A stretch of DNA of 64,000 nucleotides from Nocardioides gansuensis (GCF_003076135.1 NZ_QDGZ01000001.1:1-64000); one strand, 5' to 3'. Counted from the stretch's first letter, positions 1-9,451 are shown. Notes: generated by a model not told the origin, from the letters alone. Numbers and translations are program-made.

Positions 1-907
1 GGCTCATGTGCTGCTCCCGCCTGTGTTCGCTCCGGAGTGGACGTCGAGGCGGGCATTGCTACTACGAGCAGGGCAGTCCCTTCTTGGGCCACACCTCGTC
101 ACGGTGCCCGGCAGGCGGCAGACCGATGGCGAGCCACACCCGGAAACGGGTGGGCAGCCCAATAGAGAGCGAACCCGCCGGGCACCTGGACCGAGTCTGG
201 CCAGACACCGGCCCTACGGGAATCGTCTAGTAGCCCAGAGTGTCGCATCGCCTAGGGCGAAGTGCTGCGTTTGCTGGTTCTATCGCCTTTGTAGCCTGTC
301 GTGGGGCCGCAGAACATCCCGAAAGGCCGCCCGCTTGTGAGCGATGATCGGCAACGTGGCGCAGCGTGCCGTTACTCGGACCGGAGGTATTCGGCGAACC
401 TCTCGGATTCCGGCTACCACCCCCAGCGGCTCTCGCTGAGGGACACCTGCCGGGCGACGCCGGCGACCGTTCGGAGGGCGAACTTCAACTTCCCCTCCTC
501 GATCGGGTCGCTCGGGTTGCCCACGTCGTCGGCGAGGATGAGCTCGCGTGCCTTGAGGTCGTCGATGAGCAACTCGAACGCAGGTTCTGCCCGGCGGGCG
601 TAGAACGACGCGAAGCTCGGATACTGGTTGTGCTTGCATAACCATCAGTGCCTGCCTGGTAACAGCCCTGCCGGTGTTCATTCGCCGGGAAGGGTGTCGC
701 CCAAGGCGGCGGCCCGCCTCATGCCGCGATCGCGCGTGAAAGCGGGATCGGATTCGTCATCCGATGTCGCGTGGCGCCCGGGTCGAGCTCCCTCAGGAGA
801 GCGCACTGATCGGGCTTCAGCACTCTGGTGTCAGGCTGCATGCAAGCGGCCAGCAAGCGACGACTTGGTTTGGGTTACCCCGGTCGCGCCCGCGCCCCTC
901 ACTATTC
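1..907. other. gene-poor left edge
   Basis: No intact gene could be supported here. All open frames are short, start without convincing ribosome binding sites and overlap each other on both strands. The only stretch with protein-like composition is the minus-strand fragment at 414-645, described separately. The remainder looks like decayed or non-coding DNA to the left of the first Crp-type regulator. Confidence 0.5.
414..645 (-). pseudogene. C-terminal fragment of an unrecognised protein
   Basis: Reading the minus strand from about 645 down to the TAG at 414-416 gives roughly 75 codons with normal protein composition, including the strings YARRAEPAFELLIDDLK and LILADDVGNPSDPIEEGK, and ending ESRWGW. 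A stop codon lies immediately upstream in frame and no start codon follows it before the protein-like part, so this can only be the tail of a truncated gene. I do not recognise the family. It is equally possible that this is a chance open frame; composition is the only support. Confidence 0.25.
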
Positions 908-1687
908 CTAGCGCAAGCGCGCGTGACCCTGGCCCGAGGCGAAGCGGCGGAGCCCGTCGAGGTCGGTCACAACGATCCTGCGGCGCATCGTCCTGATCAG
1001 GCCTCTGGTTCGTAGTGTCCCCAATCCTCGAACAGCCGAGTCGCGCGAGCAGGAGATCAGCCCTGCCAGCTCCTCCTGCGTCAACGGGAAGGCGACGTCG
1101 ATGCCGGATTCGCCTGCCATGCCATACCGGTCGGCGAGCTCGATGAGATAACTTGCGAGACTGCGTCCCACGTCCATGGACGCGGAGGCCTCGCGACGAC
1201 GATCCGCCGAGATCAACCGGCCGACCAGAACCCGCATCAGCGCCAGCGCCAAGGCGGGATGGGAGGTCAGCGCGGTCATGAATCTCTCTCCAGCGATGAC
1301 CAGACAATCCAGTCTCTGGACGGCAACGTTGCCCGCCATCCGAACCGACGCGCCGCCCTCGATGATCTCGAACTCACCGAGGAGGTCACCCGGGCCTAAC
1401 AACGACAGAACGACCTCGCGGCCCTCCGGAGTGTCGACGGTGACCTTGACCAGGCCCGAGATCACGAGGAACACCGTGTCGCTGTGATCCCCCTGCACGA
1501 TCGGCCTGGCTCCTGCACGGAAGGTCCTGGGCTCACCGAGCGAAAGCAGGAACTCCCGGTCGGCCGTGTCGAGCATGCCGAGGAACGAGCGGTGGTCAAC
1601 AGACGCCGCAATGGCCACCTGGTCAGCGTAGTAGTGCATCCGGAGGTTTCCGGGTTCAGTGCGTGCCAACCGATCCATGATCCGCAC
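908..1687 (-). CDS. Crp/Fnr-family transcriptional regulator
   Basis: A 259-residue one-component DNA-binding regulator. Residues about 35-150 form a cyclic-nucleotide-binding-type beta-roll (ARPIVQGDHSDTVFLVISG, then LLGPGDLLGEFEIIEG). The C-terminal part is a Crp-type winged helix (LTQEELAGLISCSRDSAVRG, then GLIRT). There is no Cys cluster for an Fnr-type Fe-S centre, so the effector is unknown. The listed start is GTG at 1687; ATG at 1678 (MDRL) is an in-frame alternative and neither has a strong ribosome binding site. The 5' end overlaps the 3' end of the small exported-protein gene by 32 bases, suggesting the two are co-transcribed from the right. Confidence 0.9.
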   Translation of the reverse strand: MRIMDRLARTEPGNLRMHYYADQVAIAASVDHRSFLGMLDTADREFLLSLGEPRTFRAGARPIVQGDHSDTVFLVISGLVKVTVDTPEGREVVLSLLGPGDLLGEFEIIEGGASVRMAGNVAVQRLDCLVIAGERFMTALTSHPALALALMRVLVGRLISADRRREASASMDVGRSLASYLIELADRYGMAGESGIDVAFPLTQEELAGLISCSRDSAVRGLGTLRTRGLIRTMRRRIVVTDLDGLRRFASGQGHARLR

Positions 1688-1955
1688 AGCCGCTGTCGAG
1701 AATCCACGCGGTCAGGTTGGGGGAGTAGTCGACTCCGTGACCTCCGTAGGCACCGGGTGGCACCCGATCTCGCCGGATGGCCACGACGCGGTCGCCGATG
1801 ATGTACACCGCAGGGTTGGACTCGCGAGGTGACGAACCGGACTCATCTGATCGAGGGTGGGCTGCGACCGGTGCGGTCAGCATCGCGGCGCCGAGGGCAA
1901 TCACAGCACCGACTGCTGCGGCAGACAGCCAGCGCGGACGAGGGTTCGGCTTCAT
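1656..1955 (-). CDS. small exported protein of unknown function
   Basis: A 99-residue protein with a clear Sec signal peptide: basic start MKPNPRPR, a hydrophobic Ala/Val/Leu stretch to about residue 30, and a likely cleavage after VAA ahead of HPRSDESG. The mature part of about 67 residues has one Cys and includes NPAVYIIGDRVVAIRRDRVP; I recognise no family. The start at 1955 is chosen because AAGGAG lies 8 bases upstream; a second ATG at 1961 is too close to that site. It precedes and overlaps the Crp-type regulator, and an inverted repeat lies at 2034-2060, about 80 bases upstream. Confidence 0.65.
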   Translation of the reverse strand: MKPNPRPRWLSAAAVGAVIALGAAMLTAPVAAHPRSDESGSSPRESNPAVYIIGDRVVAIRRDRVPPGAYGGHGVDYSPNLTAWILDSGCADHGSVGTH

Positions 1956-2033
1956 CGTCATCACTCCTTGGCCTGGATGAATCCTGCGTTCTTGATGGCC
2001 AGAATGCGTGCGCCCCAACTCGGTGTCTGCCGC

Positions 2034-2060
2034 AAATGACGCGGACCGAGTGCGTCATTT
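2034..2060. repeat. 9-bp perfect inverted repeat
   Basis: AAATGACGC and GCGTCATTT are separated by 9 bases. The element lies about 80 bases upstream of the minus-strand small exported-protein gene. It could be an operator for one of the two neighbouring Crp-type regulators or another factor, or a hairpin; there is no T-run to suggest a terminator. Confidence 0.5.
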
Positions 2061-2301
2061 CCGCCACTCGGCAGAACCGAAAGGCCAGGAGCCGTCAACA
2101 GTGCTGACAGACTCCTCAACAACGTCACCTAGAAGGGGTGTCCCTTCGAGCGAGTGCACCTGACGCCACCGAGGTGCGTCCTACCGCCGCGTGTGACTGT
2201 CAAGCGCGAGAGGCCACCCGGCCCGGCACTCCGGTCCGTTCGTCCCGCATGCGGAACCTCTGCAGGACCCTCGATCACGCTCGGAACTGCGCTTGGCCGT
2301 C

Positions 2302-2327
2302 GTCCCGCAGGGGATCCCTTGCGGGAC
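2302..2327. repeat. 26-bp near-perfect palindrome
   Basis: The palindrome is centred on GGATCC with outer arms GTCCCGCA and TGCGGGAC; only one symmetric position is mismatched (a G-T pair in RNA). It sits in the 500-base spacer between the leftward exported-protein gene and the rightward Crp-type gene. It could act as a bidirectional terminator or a binding site. No T-run follows it. Confidence 0.55.
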
Positions 2328-2536
2328 GGCCTGCGCGGGGCACCTCCCACCGCGTCGCACGGCTGGGCGCCCCGCACGCCGGTTCCGTGACTGAAACTGC
2401 TGCGCCCACTCCAGAATGATGCCGTACCCCACTCAGAAAGACTTGGCGCCGTTCATCGGTGCCATTCCCAGGGGCCCGCCCCTGGTCCCGGCGCACATGG
2501 CTGGGCCTGAAGTCGTGGGGATCAGATGTCCGTATC

Positions 2537-3247
2537 GTGTGGATTGTGGATGCTGACCTACGCGCGGCCGTGGCCAAGTCGCACCTGCACGCGCTGGCAC
2601 CCGACGTACTGGAAGGGCTGATGGCCGGGGCGGTTCGTACCAGGATTCCGGCCGGGTCGGTCACCCACCGGGAAGGCGAGCAGGGCGCGCACCTCGAGTT
2701 GGTGATCTCCGGTCTCGTCCGGGTCTTCGTCACCGCGCCGGACGGTCGCACCATGACCGTCCGCTACTGCCGGCCGGGCGCACTGATCGGCGTCGCGTCC
2801 TTGTTCGCGGCCGGGTTTGCGCTGCCGGCCGCGATCCAGCCGCTGGTGGACACCGAGGTTCTCAGGATGTCTTCGACCATGGCGCGCCGAATGGCGGAGC
2901 GTGATGTGCGGGTGGCACTGGCCTTCCTCGGCGAGCTCAGCGAGAGGGTCATGAGCTTCATCCACGAGATCCCCGGCAGCGCCTTCGCAACCGTGCGGCA
3001 GCGGGTGTCCCGGCACCTGCTCGACCTCGCCGTCCAGCGGGAACCGGGACGCGACCGCGGAACCCAGATCATCGTCCCGGTCAGCCAGCAGGAGTTGGCC
3101 GATGCCGTGGGGACGGTGCGCGAGGTCGTCGTGAGAGTGCTGCGGGAACTGCGCCAAGAGGGCCTAGTACGGACCGAGCGCGACCAGATCGTGATCCTCC
3201 ACCCGGCACGGCTCGTGGCAATGCAGGGATGGAACCCAGGTTCCTGA
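2537..3247 (+). CDS. Crp/Fnr-family transcriptional regulator
   Basis: A second regulator of this superfamily, about 236 residues from the GTG at 2537. An upstream GTG at 2459 adds 26 residues that look non-coding. The N-terminal half is a cyclic-nucleotide-binding-like roll (IPAGSVTHREGEQGAHLELV, then YCRPGALIGVASLF). The C-terminal half is a Crp-type HTH (VSQQELADAVGTVREVVVRV followed by EGLVRTERDQIVIL). It differs clearly from the regulator at 908-1687, so it is not a recent duplicate. It is followed directly by the FAD oxidase gene on the same strand, which makes that gene a possible target. Confidence 0.88.
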   Translation: MWIVDADLRAAVAKSHLHALAPDVLEGLMAGAVRTRIPAGSVTHREGEQGAHLELVISGLVRVFVTAPDGRTMTVRYCRPGALIGVASLFAAGFALPAAIQPLVDTEVLRMSSTMARRMAERDVRVALAFLGELSERVMSFIHEIPGSAFATVRQRVSRHLLDLAVQREPGRDRGTQIIVPVSQQELADAVGTVREVVVRVLRELRQEGLVRTERDQIVILHPARLVAMQGWNPGS

Positions 3248-3279
3248 CAACCTCTGCCCCGCGGGCCGACACTCGGTCC

Positions 3280-4692
3280 ATGATCACATCGACCAGGCCC
3301 CAGCAAGTCCTCCTCGAGCCGCTTGCCGTCGATGTGTTCGCGACGACGCTCCGCGGTGAGCTCATCCCCCCAGGTGACCCCAGCTACGAGCAACACCGCA
3401 GGGTCTGGAACGGCTCCATCGACCGGCATCCCGGTCTGATTGCGCGCTGCGCCGGCATCGCTGATGTCCGGTCGGCCATCCGGTTCGCCCGGGAGCAAGG
3501 GCTGCTGGTCGCCGTACGAGGTGGAGGGCACAGCTTTCCCGGTTACTCGGTCTGTGACGGCGGCATGGTGATCGACCTGTCCCTGATGAAGGGGATCCGG
3601 GTCGATCCCGAGGCTCGTACCGCGCGCGTCCAGGCCGGGGCGCTGCTAGGCGAGCTGGACCGGGAGACACAAGAGTTCGGGCTCGCCGTCACCACGGGCA
3701 TCGTCACCCACACCGGCGTCGCCGGCCTGACCCTGGGCGGCGGCCTCGGTTGGTTGCAGCGCAAGCACGGGCTGATGATCGACAACCTGCTCTCGGTCGA
3801 CGTGGTCACCGCGGACGGCGAGTTCGTGACGGCAAGCCAGTCGCGCAACGCCGACCTGTTCTGGGGCCTGCGCGGAGGCGGCGGCAACTTCGGCATCGCG
3901 ACCGAGTTCGAGTTCCGGCTGCACCCGGTCGGGCCCGACATCTTCGCGGGGCCGGTCTTCTGGGCGATGGAGGATGCGCCGGAGGTGCTGCGGTTCTACC
4001 GCGACTGGATCGCGGATTGCCCAGACGAGTTGATGACGATCGTCGTGCAGCGGCGGGCCCCCGACCTGCCCGTCATCCCCCGCGACCTAGTGGGGCGGCA
4101 CATGATCGCCGTTGTGGCCTGCCACGTGGGCACGGTGAACGACGGCGAACGGGTTATGCGCCCGCTGAAGTCCTTCGGCCGGCCGCTGCTCGACCTCTGC
4201 CAGCCCAAGCCGTACCTGGTCCACCAGTCGATGTTCGATCCCAGCTACCCGCACGGCTGGTGGTACTACGTCCGAGCCTGCGACGTCGCCGAGCTCACCA
4301 ACGACGTGATCGACATCATGGCCGAACACGGCCGGCGGATCGTTTCACCGATCTCGAGTATCGGTCTGTGGCAGATGGGCGGAGCGGTCGCCCGCGTCCG
4401 CGACGAGGACACCGCCTTCAACGGCCGCGGAGCCGGCTTCACGTTCAACATCAACGGGAACAGCTACACAGCGGACGGCTTCGACGCCGAGCGAGAGTGG
4501 GCGCGCGACTACTGGTCGGCGCTCGCGCCGTACCACTCCAGCGTCTACGTCAATTTCCTGATGGACGAGGGCAAGGGGCGGGTGCGTGAGGCGTACGGGC
4601 CGGCGAAGTACGACCGGCTGACGACGCTCAAGCGCCGGTACGACCCCGACAACGTCTTCCGACTCAACCAGAACATCCCGCCCGCCCCCTGA
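3280..4692 (+). CDS. FAD-linked oxidoreductase, berberine-bridge (BBE) family
   Basis: About 470 residues. The N-terminal FAD_binding_4 domain carries RGGGHSF (His near residue 84, the usual 8-alpha histidyl attachment site), then GVAGLTLGGGLGWL and WGLRGGGGNFGI. The C-terminus has the BBE signature YDPDNVFRLNQNI. The second attachment Cys found in bicovalent enzymes is replaced here (GIVTHTGVAG), so flavin is probably held by one bond. Members oxidise sugars, alcohols or alkaloid-like substrates with O2; the substrate here cannot be read from sequence. No signal peptide is evident. ATG 3280 is preferred because the longer frame from 3229 overlaps the preceding regulator. Confidence 0.9.
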   Translation: MITSTRPQQVLLEPLAVDVFATTLRGELIPPGDPSYEQHRRVWNGSIDRHPGLIARCAGIADVRSAIRFAREQGLLVAVRGGGHSFPGYSVCDGGMVIDLSLMKGIRVDPEARTARVQAGALLGELDRETQEFGLAVTTGIVTHTGVAGLTLGGGLGWLQRKHGLMIDNLLSVDVVTADGEFVTASQSRNADLFWGLRGGGGNFGIATEFEFRLHPVGPDIFAGPVFWAMEDAPEVLRFYRDWIADCPDELMTIVVQRRAPDLPVIPRDLVGRHMIAVVACHVGTVNDGERVMRPLKSFGRPLLDLCQPKPYLVHQSMFDPSYPHGWWYYVRACDVAELTNDVIDIMAEHGRRIVSPISSIGLWQMGGAVARVRDEDTAFNGRGAGFTFNINGNSYTADGFDAEREWARDYWSALAPYHSSVYVNFLMDEGKGRVREAYGPAKYDRLTTLKRRYDPDNVFRLNQNIPPAP

Positions 4693-5295
4693 GGCACGAC
4701 CTCAGCCTGACACCTCCCGCCCCTCGCCGCCGGAGAATTTCCCCCGGGGCTCGATCAACTCCGACCTGCATTCTTGGTTAATCTCCAACACGCGTGGCTC
4801 GGCGTTCGCAGCGTCCTCATCGAGCACCTCAACACCAGCCTGCCCGGATCGGAGCCGTAGGAGAAGACAACAAGGTGCCGCGTATACCGTCCCGGAGACG
4901 CGGCAATGCATGTCCGCGACTACCGTCCGGTGCGCCCATATCACCGCCATTGGGCGTGGTAGAGGTGCCGGAGTCTGTTACTCGCTCCCCCGCTTTGCCT
5001 CGGACGGGTCTACGTGAACGAGCTACCGCCGATACCACAGGCGTCAGGATTTCGGACCCGGTTGACCGCACCGGAAACCGTCGATGCCTTAGGTCGATAA
5101 GGGCCTCATCCGGCCCCTTGCGGATGTTGACCGCGGTGAAGAAAACCACTCTTGCTGGAACTGCAAGAACGCTCGCCAGAGTGCACCCGATCCGGCGCCG
5201 AGTCTCGAGCCGCCCCTCGCATGCGTTGGGCCTCCAGCGCCCCGGGGGCGTAAGGAACTCCGCGTCAGTTCGCCACTGACTAGGTCCTTGCGTGA
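4693..5295. other. intergenic, contains repeat copy A
   Basis: There is no supportable gene. Bases 4942-5150 match 12593-12802 (separate entry). The rest consists of short overlapping frames without ribosome binding sites. The 3' ends of the FAD oxidase gene (plus) and the GH32 gene (minus) converge here, but I saw no strong hairpin plus T-run terminator. Confidence 0.5.
4942..5150 (+). repeat. diverged direct repeat flanking fructoside locus 1, copy A
   Basis: This stretch aligns end to end with 12593-12802 in the same orientation at an estimated 70 percent identity (by eye). The best blocks are TGCGGATGTTGACCGC and CACCGCCAT, and the region around GCACCGGAA...CGTCGA. On the minus strand one frame gives FFTAVNIRK in both copies; it continues open in copy A and stops in copy B. 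It may be the relic of a mobile-element gene, though no family was recognised. The two copies bracket the 7-kb fructoside operon. Confidence 0.7.
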
Positions 5296-6477
5296 CTAGG
5301 TCCTTGCGGCGCGGACACTCGGTGATCCAGTTGAGAGGGCAGGATCTGTTCGCGGTCCGACAGCGAAGGCCGCCACGCCCTCGGGGCCGAAGATTTCCAC
5401 GACCGGTCCGTCCACCAGGAGACGCACCGGTCCTCCCCTGCAGGGCATAGTCCAGCGCTGCGAGTCGATCTCGACAGCCAGGACGTCGTCGTCGAGCTGG
5501 AGGTTTGCGCGGCCGATCCTGCGGGCTGTGCCGGGGGGCAGGGGCTCGGCGGCGAACGCGACAACGGGATGCGGCTCTGCGAGCAGCCGGTCGCCCTGCA
5601 AGCTGAGGACATGGGAGACCGAATGGGCTCCGGCCCAGCCTCGCTCGGGGTCCACGACGTCGCGGAGCCAGTGGAGCAGGCAGGGCCGGCCGTCGTTATC
5701 TGTGAAGGCCGAGCCTGCGTAGTGACCGGGTCCGTAGGTCAGTCGGCGCCACGCCCTAGGCATGAATTTCCCGTCGACCAGGTCTCCCACGGCGTACGCC
5801 TCATAGCGGGTCTGGTGTTCCGCCCACACGGACACGACCAGCACCCAGGCGCTCCCGACTTGGAACAGCTGCGGGCACTCCCAGACTGTGCCCGTCCACA
5901 CCGGGTCAACGCTGCTGCTCGGCCGGGACGCAAGGACGCCGACGTAACTCCACGTATCAAGGTCCGGCGAGGTCCAGCTCAGCGCCAGGGCCGTGCCGTC
6001 GGGCGTGCCTGCGCCGACAAGCATCCGCCACTGGTGACCGTCATGCAGCACATACGGATCGCGGAAGGCAGCAAGTCGTAGGCCCTCGGGCGGTGCTGCG
6101 ACCGTGGCCTCCTTGTGCCACACGTTCCAGGAAGGGTCGGCGGGACGTGCCGCTCTCACGACGCCGATCTGCGGGTGGTCGACTCGTACGGCCGTGTAGA
6201 ACATGCGGCCGTCACCGGAGTCGGTGCGCACGACGCTTCCCGACCAGATGCCACCGTCGATGTCATCTGGCGACAGGACGACCTCGTGCTCGGTCCAACG
6301 CAGGAGGTCGTCGCTGACGGCGTGGCCCCAGTGCTGTTCGGGTGCCCAGCTCACTTGCCCGGGAAGGTGCTGGAAGAACAGGTGGTAGCGGCCGTCGTGC
6401 CAGGTCACGCCGTAGGGATCGTTGATCCAGCCACTGGTCGGCGTGAAGTGGAAGCGTGGGCGGTTGCTGCCGCTCAC
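5296..6477 (-). CDS. GH32 beta-fructosidase (sucrase/levanase-like)
   Basis: About 393 residues, a cytoplasmic glycoside hydrolase family 32 enzyme that cleaves terminal beta-fructosyl residues. All three GH32 acidic motifs are present: WINDPYG (nucleophile Asp near residue 20), FRDPYV (transition-state Asp near 140) and WECPQ (acid/base Glu near 200). There is no signal peptide, so the substrate must be imported, fitting the ABC genes upstream. The start is GTG at 6477, which overlaps the LacI stop as GTGA with GGGAG five bases upstream; the longer frame from 6504 is not needed. It is the last gene of the minus-strand locus 1 operon. Confidence 0.93.
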   Translation of the reverse strand: MSGSNRPRFHFTPTSGWINDPYGVTWHDGRYHLFFQHLPGQVSWAPEQHWGHAVSDDLLRWTEHEVVLSPDDIDGGIWSGSVVRTDSGDGRMFYTAVRVDHPQIGVVRAARPADPSWNVWHKEATVAAPPEGLRLAAFRDPYVLHDGHQWRMLVGAGTPDGTALALSWTSPDLDTWSYVGVLASRPSSSVDPVWTGTVWECPQLFQVGSAWVLVVSVWAEHQTRYEAYAVGDLVDGKFMPRAWRRLTYGPGHYAGSAFTDNDGRPCLLHWLRDVVDPERGWAGAHSVSHVLSLQGDRLLAEPHPVVAFAAEPLPPGTARRIGRANLQLDDDVLAVEIDSQRWTMPCRGGPVRLLVDGPVVEIFGPEGVAAFAVGPRTDPALSTGSPSVRAART

Positions 6478-7529
6478 ACTGACTCCCGGATGATGATCGG
6501 GCATTCGATGACGTGGCGAAGCAGTCCTGGTGGCTCACCGGTGTCGATCCCGAGCAGCACCTGGACGGCGCGCACGCCGATCTCGTAGTGGGGAAGCGCC
6601 ACGGTCGTCAGTGGGGGCCGGAGATGACCGGAAATGATCTCCTGGTTGTCGAATCCCACGACCGCCATGTCCGTCGGCACTCGGAGGCCCCGCTCACGCA
6701 GGGCGTCGTACAGGCCCATGGCAACTCGGTCGTTGTAGCAGAACACCGCCGTGGGCCGCTGTTCAATCTCGACCAGCTTGTCCCCTGCAATCGAGCCGCT
6801 CTCTTGGTGGCTCCCCAGTGTGAGGACCAGGTTCTCGTCGAATGGGATGCCGGCGGCCTCCAATGCGATGCGGTACCCCTGGAGTCGGCCCTTGGTCGCT
6901 GGGGCGTCCTCGACGGAGTTTACGAACGCAACCCGGCGGTGTCCGGCGGCGAGCAGCACTTCGGTCGCAGTCCGCCCGCCTTGGACCTCGTCGGGAACCA
7001 CGCACGGCGCGACCGCGCCCTCCGCATAGCAGTTTGCCAGCACCACCGACGCGTTCCCTAGGGATGGGGGCAGCTCCACTTCCCGGTGGTAGTAGGTCGA
7101 GTAGAGAATGCCGGCGACCTGGTGCTCGAGCAGCATGCGCAGCGCCTGCACCTCGACCTCGGGTTCCTCGTCGGTGTTAGTCACCAGCAGTACGTAGCCG
7201 TGCCGCCAGGCCTCATCCTGCGCGCCCTGGATCAGCTGGCCGGCGAAGGGTGTGGTTGCGATGGCGTCGGCTACCACCCCGATGAAGCGTGAGCTGCCAG
7301 AGCTCAGGCTCTTGGCCAGCGCATTGGGTCGGTATCCCAGCTCGCGGACAGCGGCCCAGACCCGCTCGCGTGTGGCGGCGCTGATCCGCATGGCGTGCTT
7401 GTTGTTGATGACGAACGAGACCGTGGCCGAGGAGACCTCGGCCAACCTTGCTACGTCGGCGATAGTTGCGCGGCGGGTGTGGTGACCGTCCTGGGCCTTG
7501 CCACTCCCCGACGATTCAGCGTTCGTCAT
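6474..7529 (-). CDS. LacI-family repressor of fructoside locus 1
   Basis: About 351 residues. The N-terminal LacI HTH reads ATIADVARLAEVSSATVSFV (residues about 21-40) and the hinge region continues ISAATRERVWAAVRELGYRPN. The rest is a periplasmic-binding-protein-like effector domain (FIGVVADAIATTPFAG, FCYNDRVAMGLYDALRERG, VGFDNQEI). It is embedded in the operon it probably controls, between the permeases and the last GH32. ATG 7529 is preferred because GGAGG-type sequence lies just upstream and the longer frame runs into the permease. It is closely similar to the LacI at 42256-43323. The probable operators are at 12311-12337. Confidence 0.93.
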   Translation of the reverse strand: MTNAESSGSGKAQDGHHTRRATIADVARLAEVSSATVSFVINNKHAMRISAATRERVWAAVRELGYRPNALAKSLSSGSSRFIGVVADAIATTPFAGQLIQGAQDEAWRHGYVLLVTNTDEEPEVEVQALRMLLEHQVAGILYSTYYHREVELPPSLGNASVVLANCYAEGAVAPCVVPDEVQGGRTATEVLLAAGHRRVAFVNSVEDAPATKGRLQGYRIALEAAGIPFDENLVLTLGSHQESGSIAGDKLVEIEQRPTAVFCYNDRVAMGLYDALRERGLRVPTDMAVVGFDNQEIISGHLRPPLTTVALPHYEIGVRAVQVLLGIDTGEPPGLLRHVIECPIIIRESV

Positions 7530-7569
7530 CGCCTCCACCCTCCCATGCGGCGTCCGGGGACATGTTGGA

Positions 7570-8469
7570 TCATCCTTTGGTCGCACCGCTCTCGAGGCCG
7601 TAGATGATCGCCTTGTTCAGCACCAGGAAGATGAGCAGCAGGGGCGTGACGGTGACACACACTGCCGCGAACGTCGCCGTCCAGTCCATCGATCCCATCG
7701 CGCCCATGTAGTTCTGCAACCCCAGGGGGATCGTCTTCAGGTTCTCGCTCAGCACGAAGGTGTTGGCAAATACGAAGTCGTTCCAGATGAAGATGCTGTT
7801 GACGAACACCACCGTGATGACGGTGTTGGACGACAGCGGCGCGGTGATCTGCAGAAAGATCCGATACGGCCCGGCACCGTCCAGCTCCGCCGCCTCGTAG
7901 GTCTCGCGCGGAATGTAGGAGTAGAAGGACGAGAAGAGGTACACCGACATCGGCAACGAGAACCCGGCCAACGGCAGGATCATCGATTGATAGGTGTCAA
8001 GCAGGCCCACCCGTGAGTAGGTGATGAAGAGCGGCACGAGCGCGACGTGCACCGGCACGATGATGCCGATAAGGAACAGGCCCAGGACCACCTTGCTGCC
8101 GCGGAACCCGAGCACGGTCAGGGCATAGGCCGCCATCATCCCCAGGCCCACGATGAGCACGTTCGACACGACGGTCACGACCAGGCTGTTGATGATGAAG
8201 GTCGGCAGCGGCGCCATCTCCCACGCGCGGCGGTAGTTCTCCAGCGTCAGGTCCGTGGGCAGCGAGAATGGGTTGCCCGCCGCGAATTCACCGGCTGGCC
8301 GGAGGCTCGTCAGGAAGACCCACACCAATGGGTAGATCTGCACCAGAACGATGGCAGTGACCAGCGCCGGCGCTGCTCGGCGCGCCACGTGGAGACGCCT
8401 GCGACCGGCCGGCACCGGCACGCGTGTCTCGCTCCGCAGGGAGGCTGAGGGGGCGACCTGGACGCTCAC
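7570..8469 (-). CDS. sugar ABC transporter permease, MalG type
   Basis: About 299 residues with six predicted membrane helices, beginning LVTAIVLVQIYPLVWVFLTS. The cytoplasmic EAA loop that docks the ATPase is present as ETYEAAELDGAGPYRIF. It is the inner-membrane permease for the fructoside carried by the adjacent binding protein. GTG 8469 overlaps the preceding permease stop as GTGA. No ATP-binding subunit is encoded in the operon, as is usual for CUT1 sugar systems in actinobacteria that share MsiK. Confidence 0.93.
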   Translation of the reverse strand: MSVQVAPSASLRSETRVPVPAGRRRLHVARRAAPALVTAIVLVQIYPLVWVFLTSLRPAGEFAAGNPFSLPTDLTLENYRRAWEMAPLPTFIINSLVVTVVSNVLIVGLGMMAAYALTVLGFRGSKVVLGLFLIGIIVPVHVALVPLFITYSRVGLLDTYQSMILPLAGFSLPMSVYLFSSFYSYIPRETYEAAELDGAGPYRIFLQITAPLSSNTVITVVFVNSIFIWNDFVFANTFVLSENLKTIPLGLQNYMGAMGSMDWTATFAAVCVTVTPLLLIFLVLNKAIIYGLESGATKG

Positions 8470-9350
8470 GATGCATCCCTTCCGGTGCGGCGGACACCAA
8501 GAATGAGGGCGACCGCGACGATGCACTGCAGCACGATGAAGACTGACAACGTGCTGGCATAGCCGAAGTCAGTGTTCGTGAATGCCGTCTTGTACATGTA
8601 AGTCGTCAGGAGCTCCGACGCGTGACCGGGGCCGCCGTTGGTGAGCAGGTACGGGATGTCGAATCCGCGGAGGCTGTACGTCGCGGCCATGATGGCCGTG
8701 GTCAGGAACACCGGCCGGATGTAGGGAAACCGGATCTGGGTGAAGACCCGCCACTCTGAGGCGCCGTCAAGCCTCGCGGCCTCCTCGAGCTCTTTCGGCA
8801 CGGCGATCAGCGCGGCGTACAGGATGAGCATGTACAGACCCGCGAACCGCCATCCCTCCGGCGCGGAGACGGCCACCAGGACGGTGTCCAGGTCCGACAA
8901 GAAGGGGCGCTGCAGGACGTCGAGGCCCACGGCCCCGAGTGCTGCGTTCACGAGGCCGAGCGGCTCCAGCGAGTAGATGCGACGGAACATCAACGCGATC
9001 GCCACCGTCGAGACGATCGCCGGCAGCAGGTAGACCGTCTTCACCAGCTCGCGCCCACGGCTGATGTACGTCAACAGGTTGGCCAGCATGAGCGCCACGA
9101 CGAGCTGGAAGAAGAGGCTGACCGCCAGGTAGACAAGCCCGTGACCGGTTGCGGTCCAGAAGATGTCGTCGCTGAAGAGCATCTGTCGGTAGTTGTCCAG
9201 TCCAACAAAGCGCATGTCCGACAGTCCGTCCCACTCGAACAGGCTGAGAACGAGTGAGTACAGGATCGGTCCGACGACAGCGAGAAGGTACAGCCCGAGC
9301 GGCGGCAGTAGGAACACGACCACGGCAGTTCGCTGCTTGGTCCTGAGCAT
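8466..9350 (-). CDS. sugar ABC transporter permease, MalF type
   Basis: 294 residues with six predicted membrane helices; the first is VVVFLLPPLGLYLLAVVGPI. The EAA loop reads EEAARLDGASEWRVFTQIRF. It pairs with the MalG-type permease downstream, to which it is coupled by a 4-base overlap. Translation starts at ATG 9350 with AAGGGA about 10 bases upstream. The spacer to the binding-protein gene is about 100 bases. Confidence 0.93.
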   Translation of the reverse strand: MLRTKQRTAVVVFLLPPLGLYLLAVVGPILYSLVLSLFEWDGLSDMRFVGLDNYRQMLFSDDIFWTATGHGLVYLAVSLFFQLVVALMLANLLTYISRGRELVKTVYLLPAIVSTVAIALMFRRIYSLEPLGLVNAALGAVGLDVLQRPFLSDLDTVLVAVSAPEGWRFAGLYMLILYAALIAVPKELEEAARLDGASEWRVFTQIRFPYIRPVFLTTAIMAATYSLRGFDIPYLLTNGGPGHASELLTTYMYKTAFTNTDFGYASTLSVFIVLQCIVAVALILGVRRTGRDAS

Positions 9351-9451
9351 CGTTTTCGTTCCCTTCGGGATCGAGGCGTAAGGCGTACGCTCCGGCGTCT
9401 GGGGCGGGCGAGTTGCGGTCGCCCGCTCCAGACGTCCGTGAGCCGGGCGAG

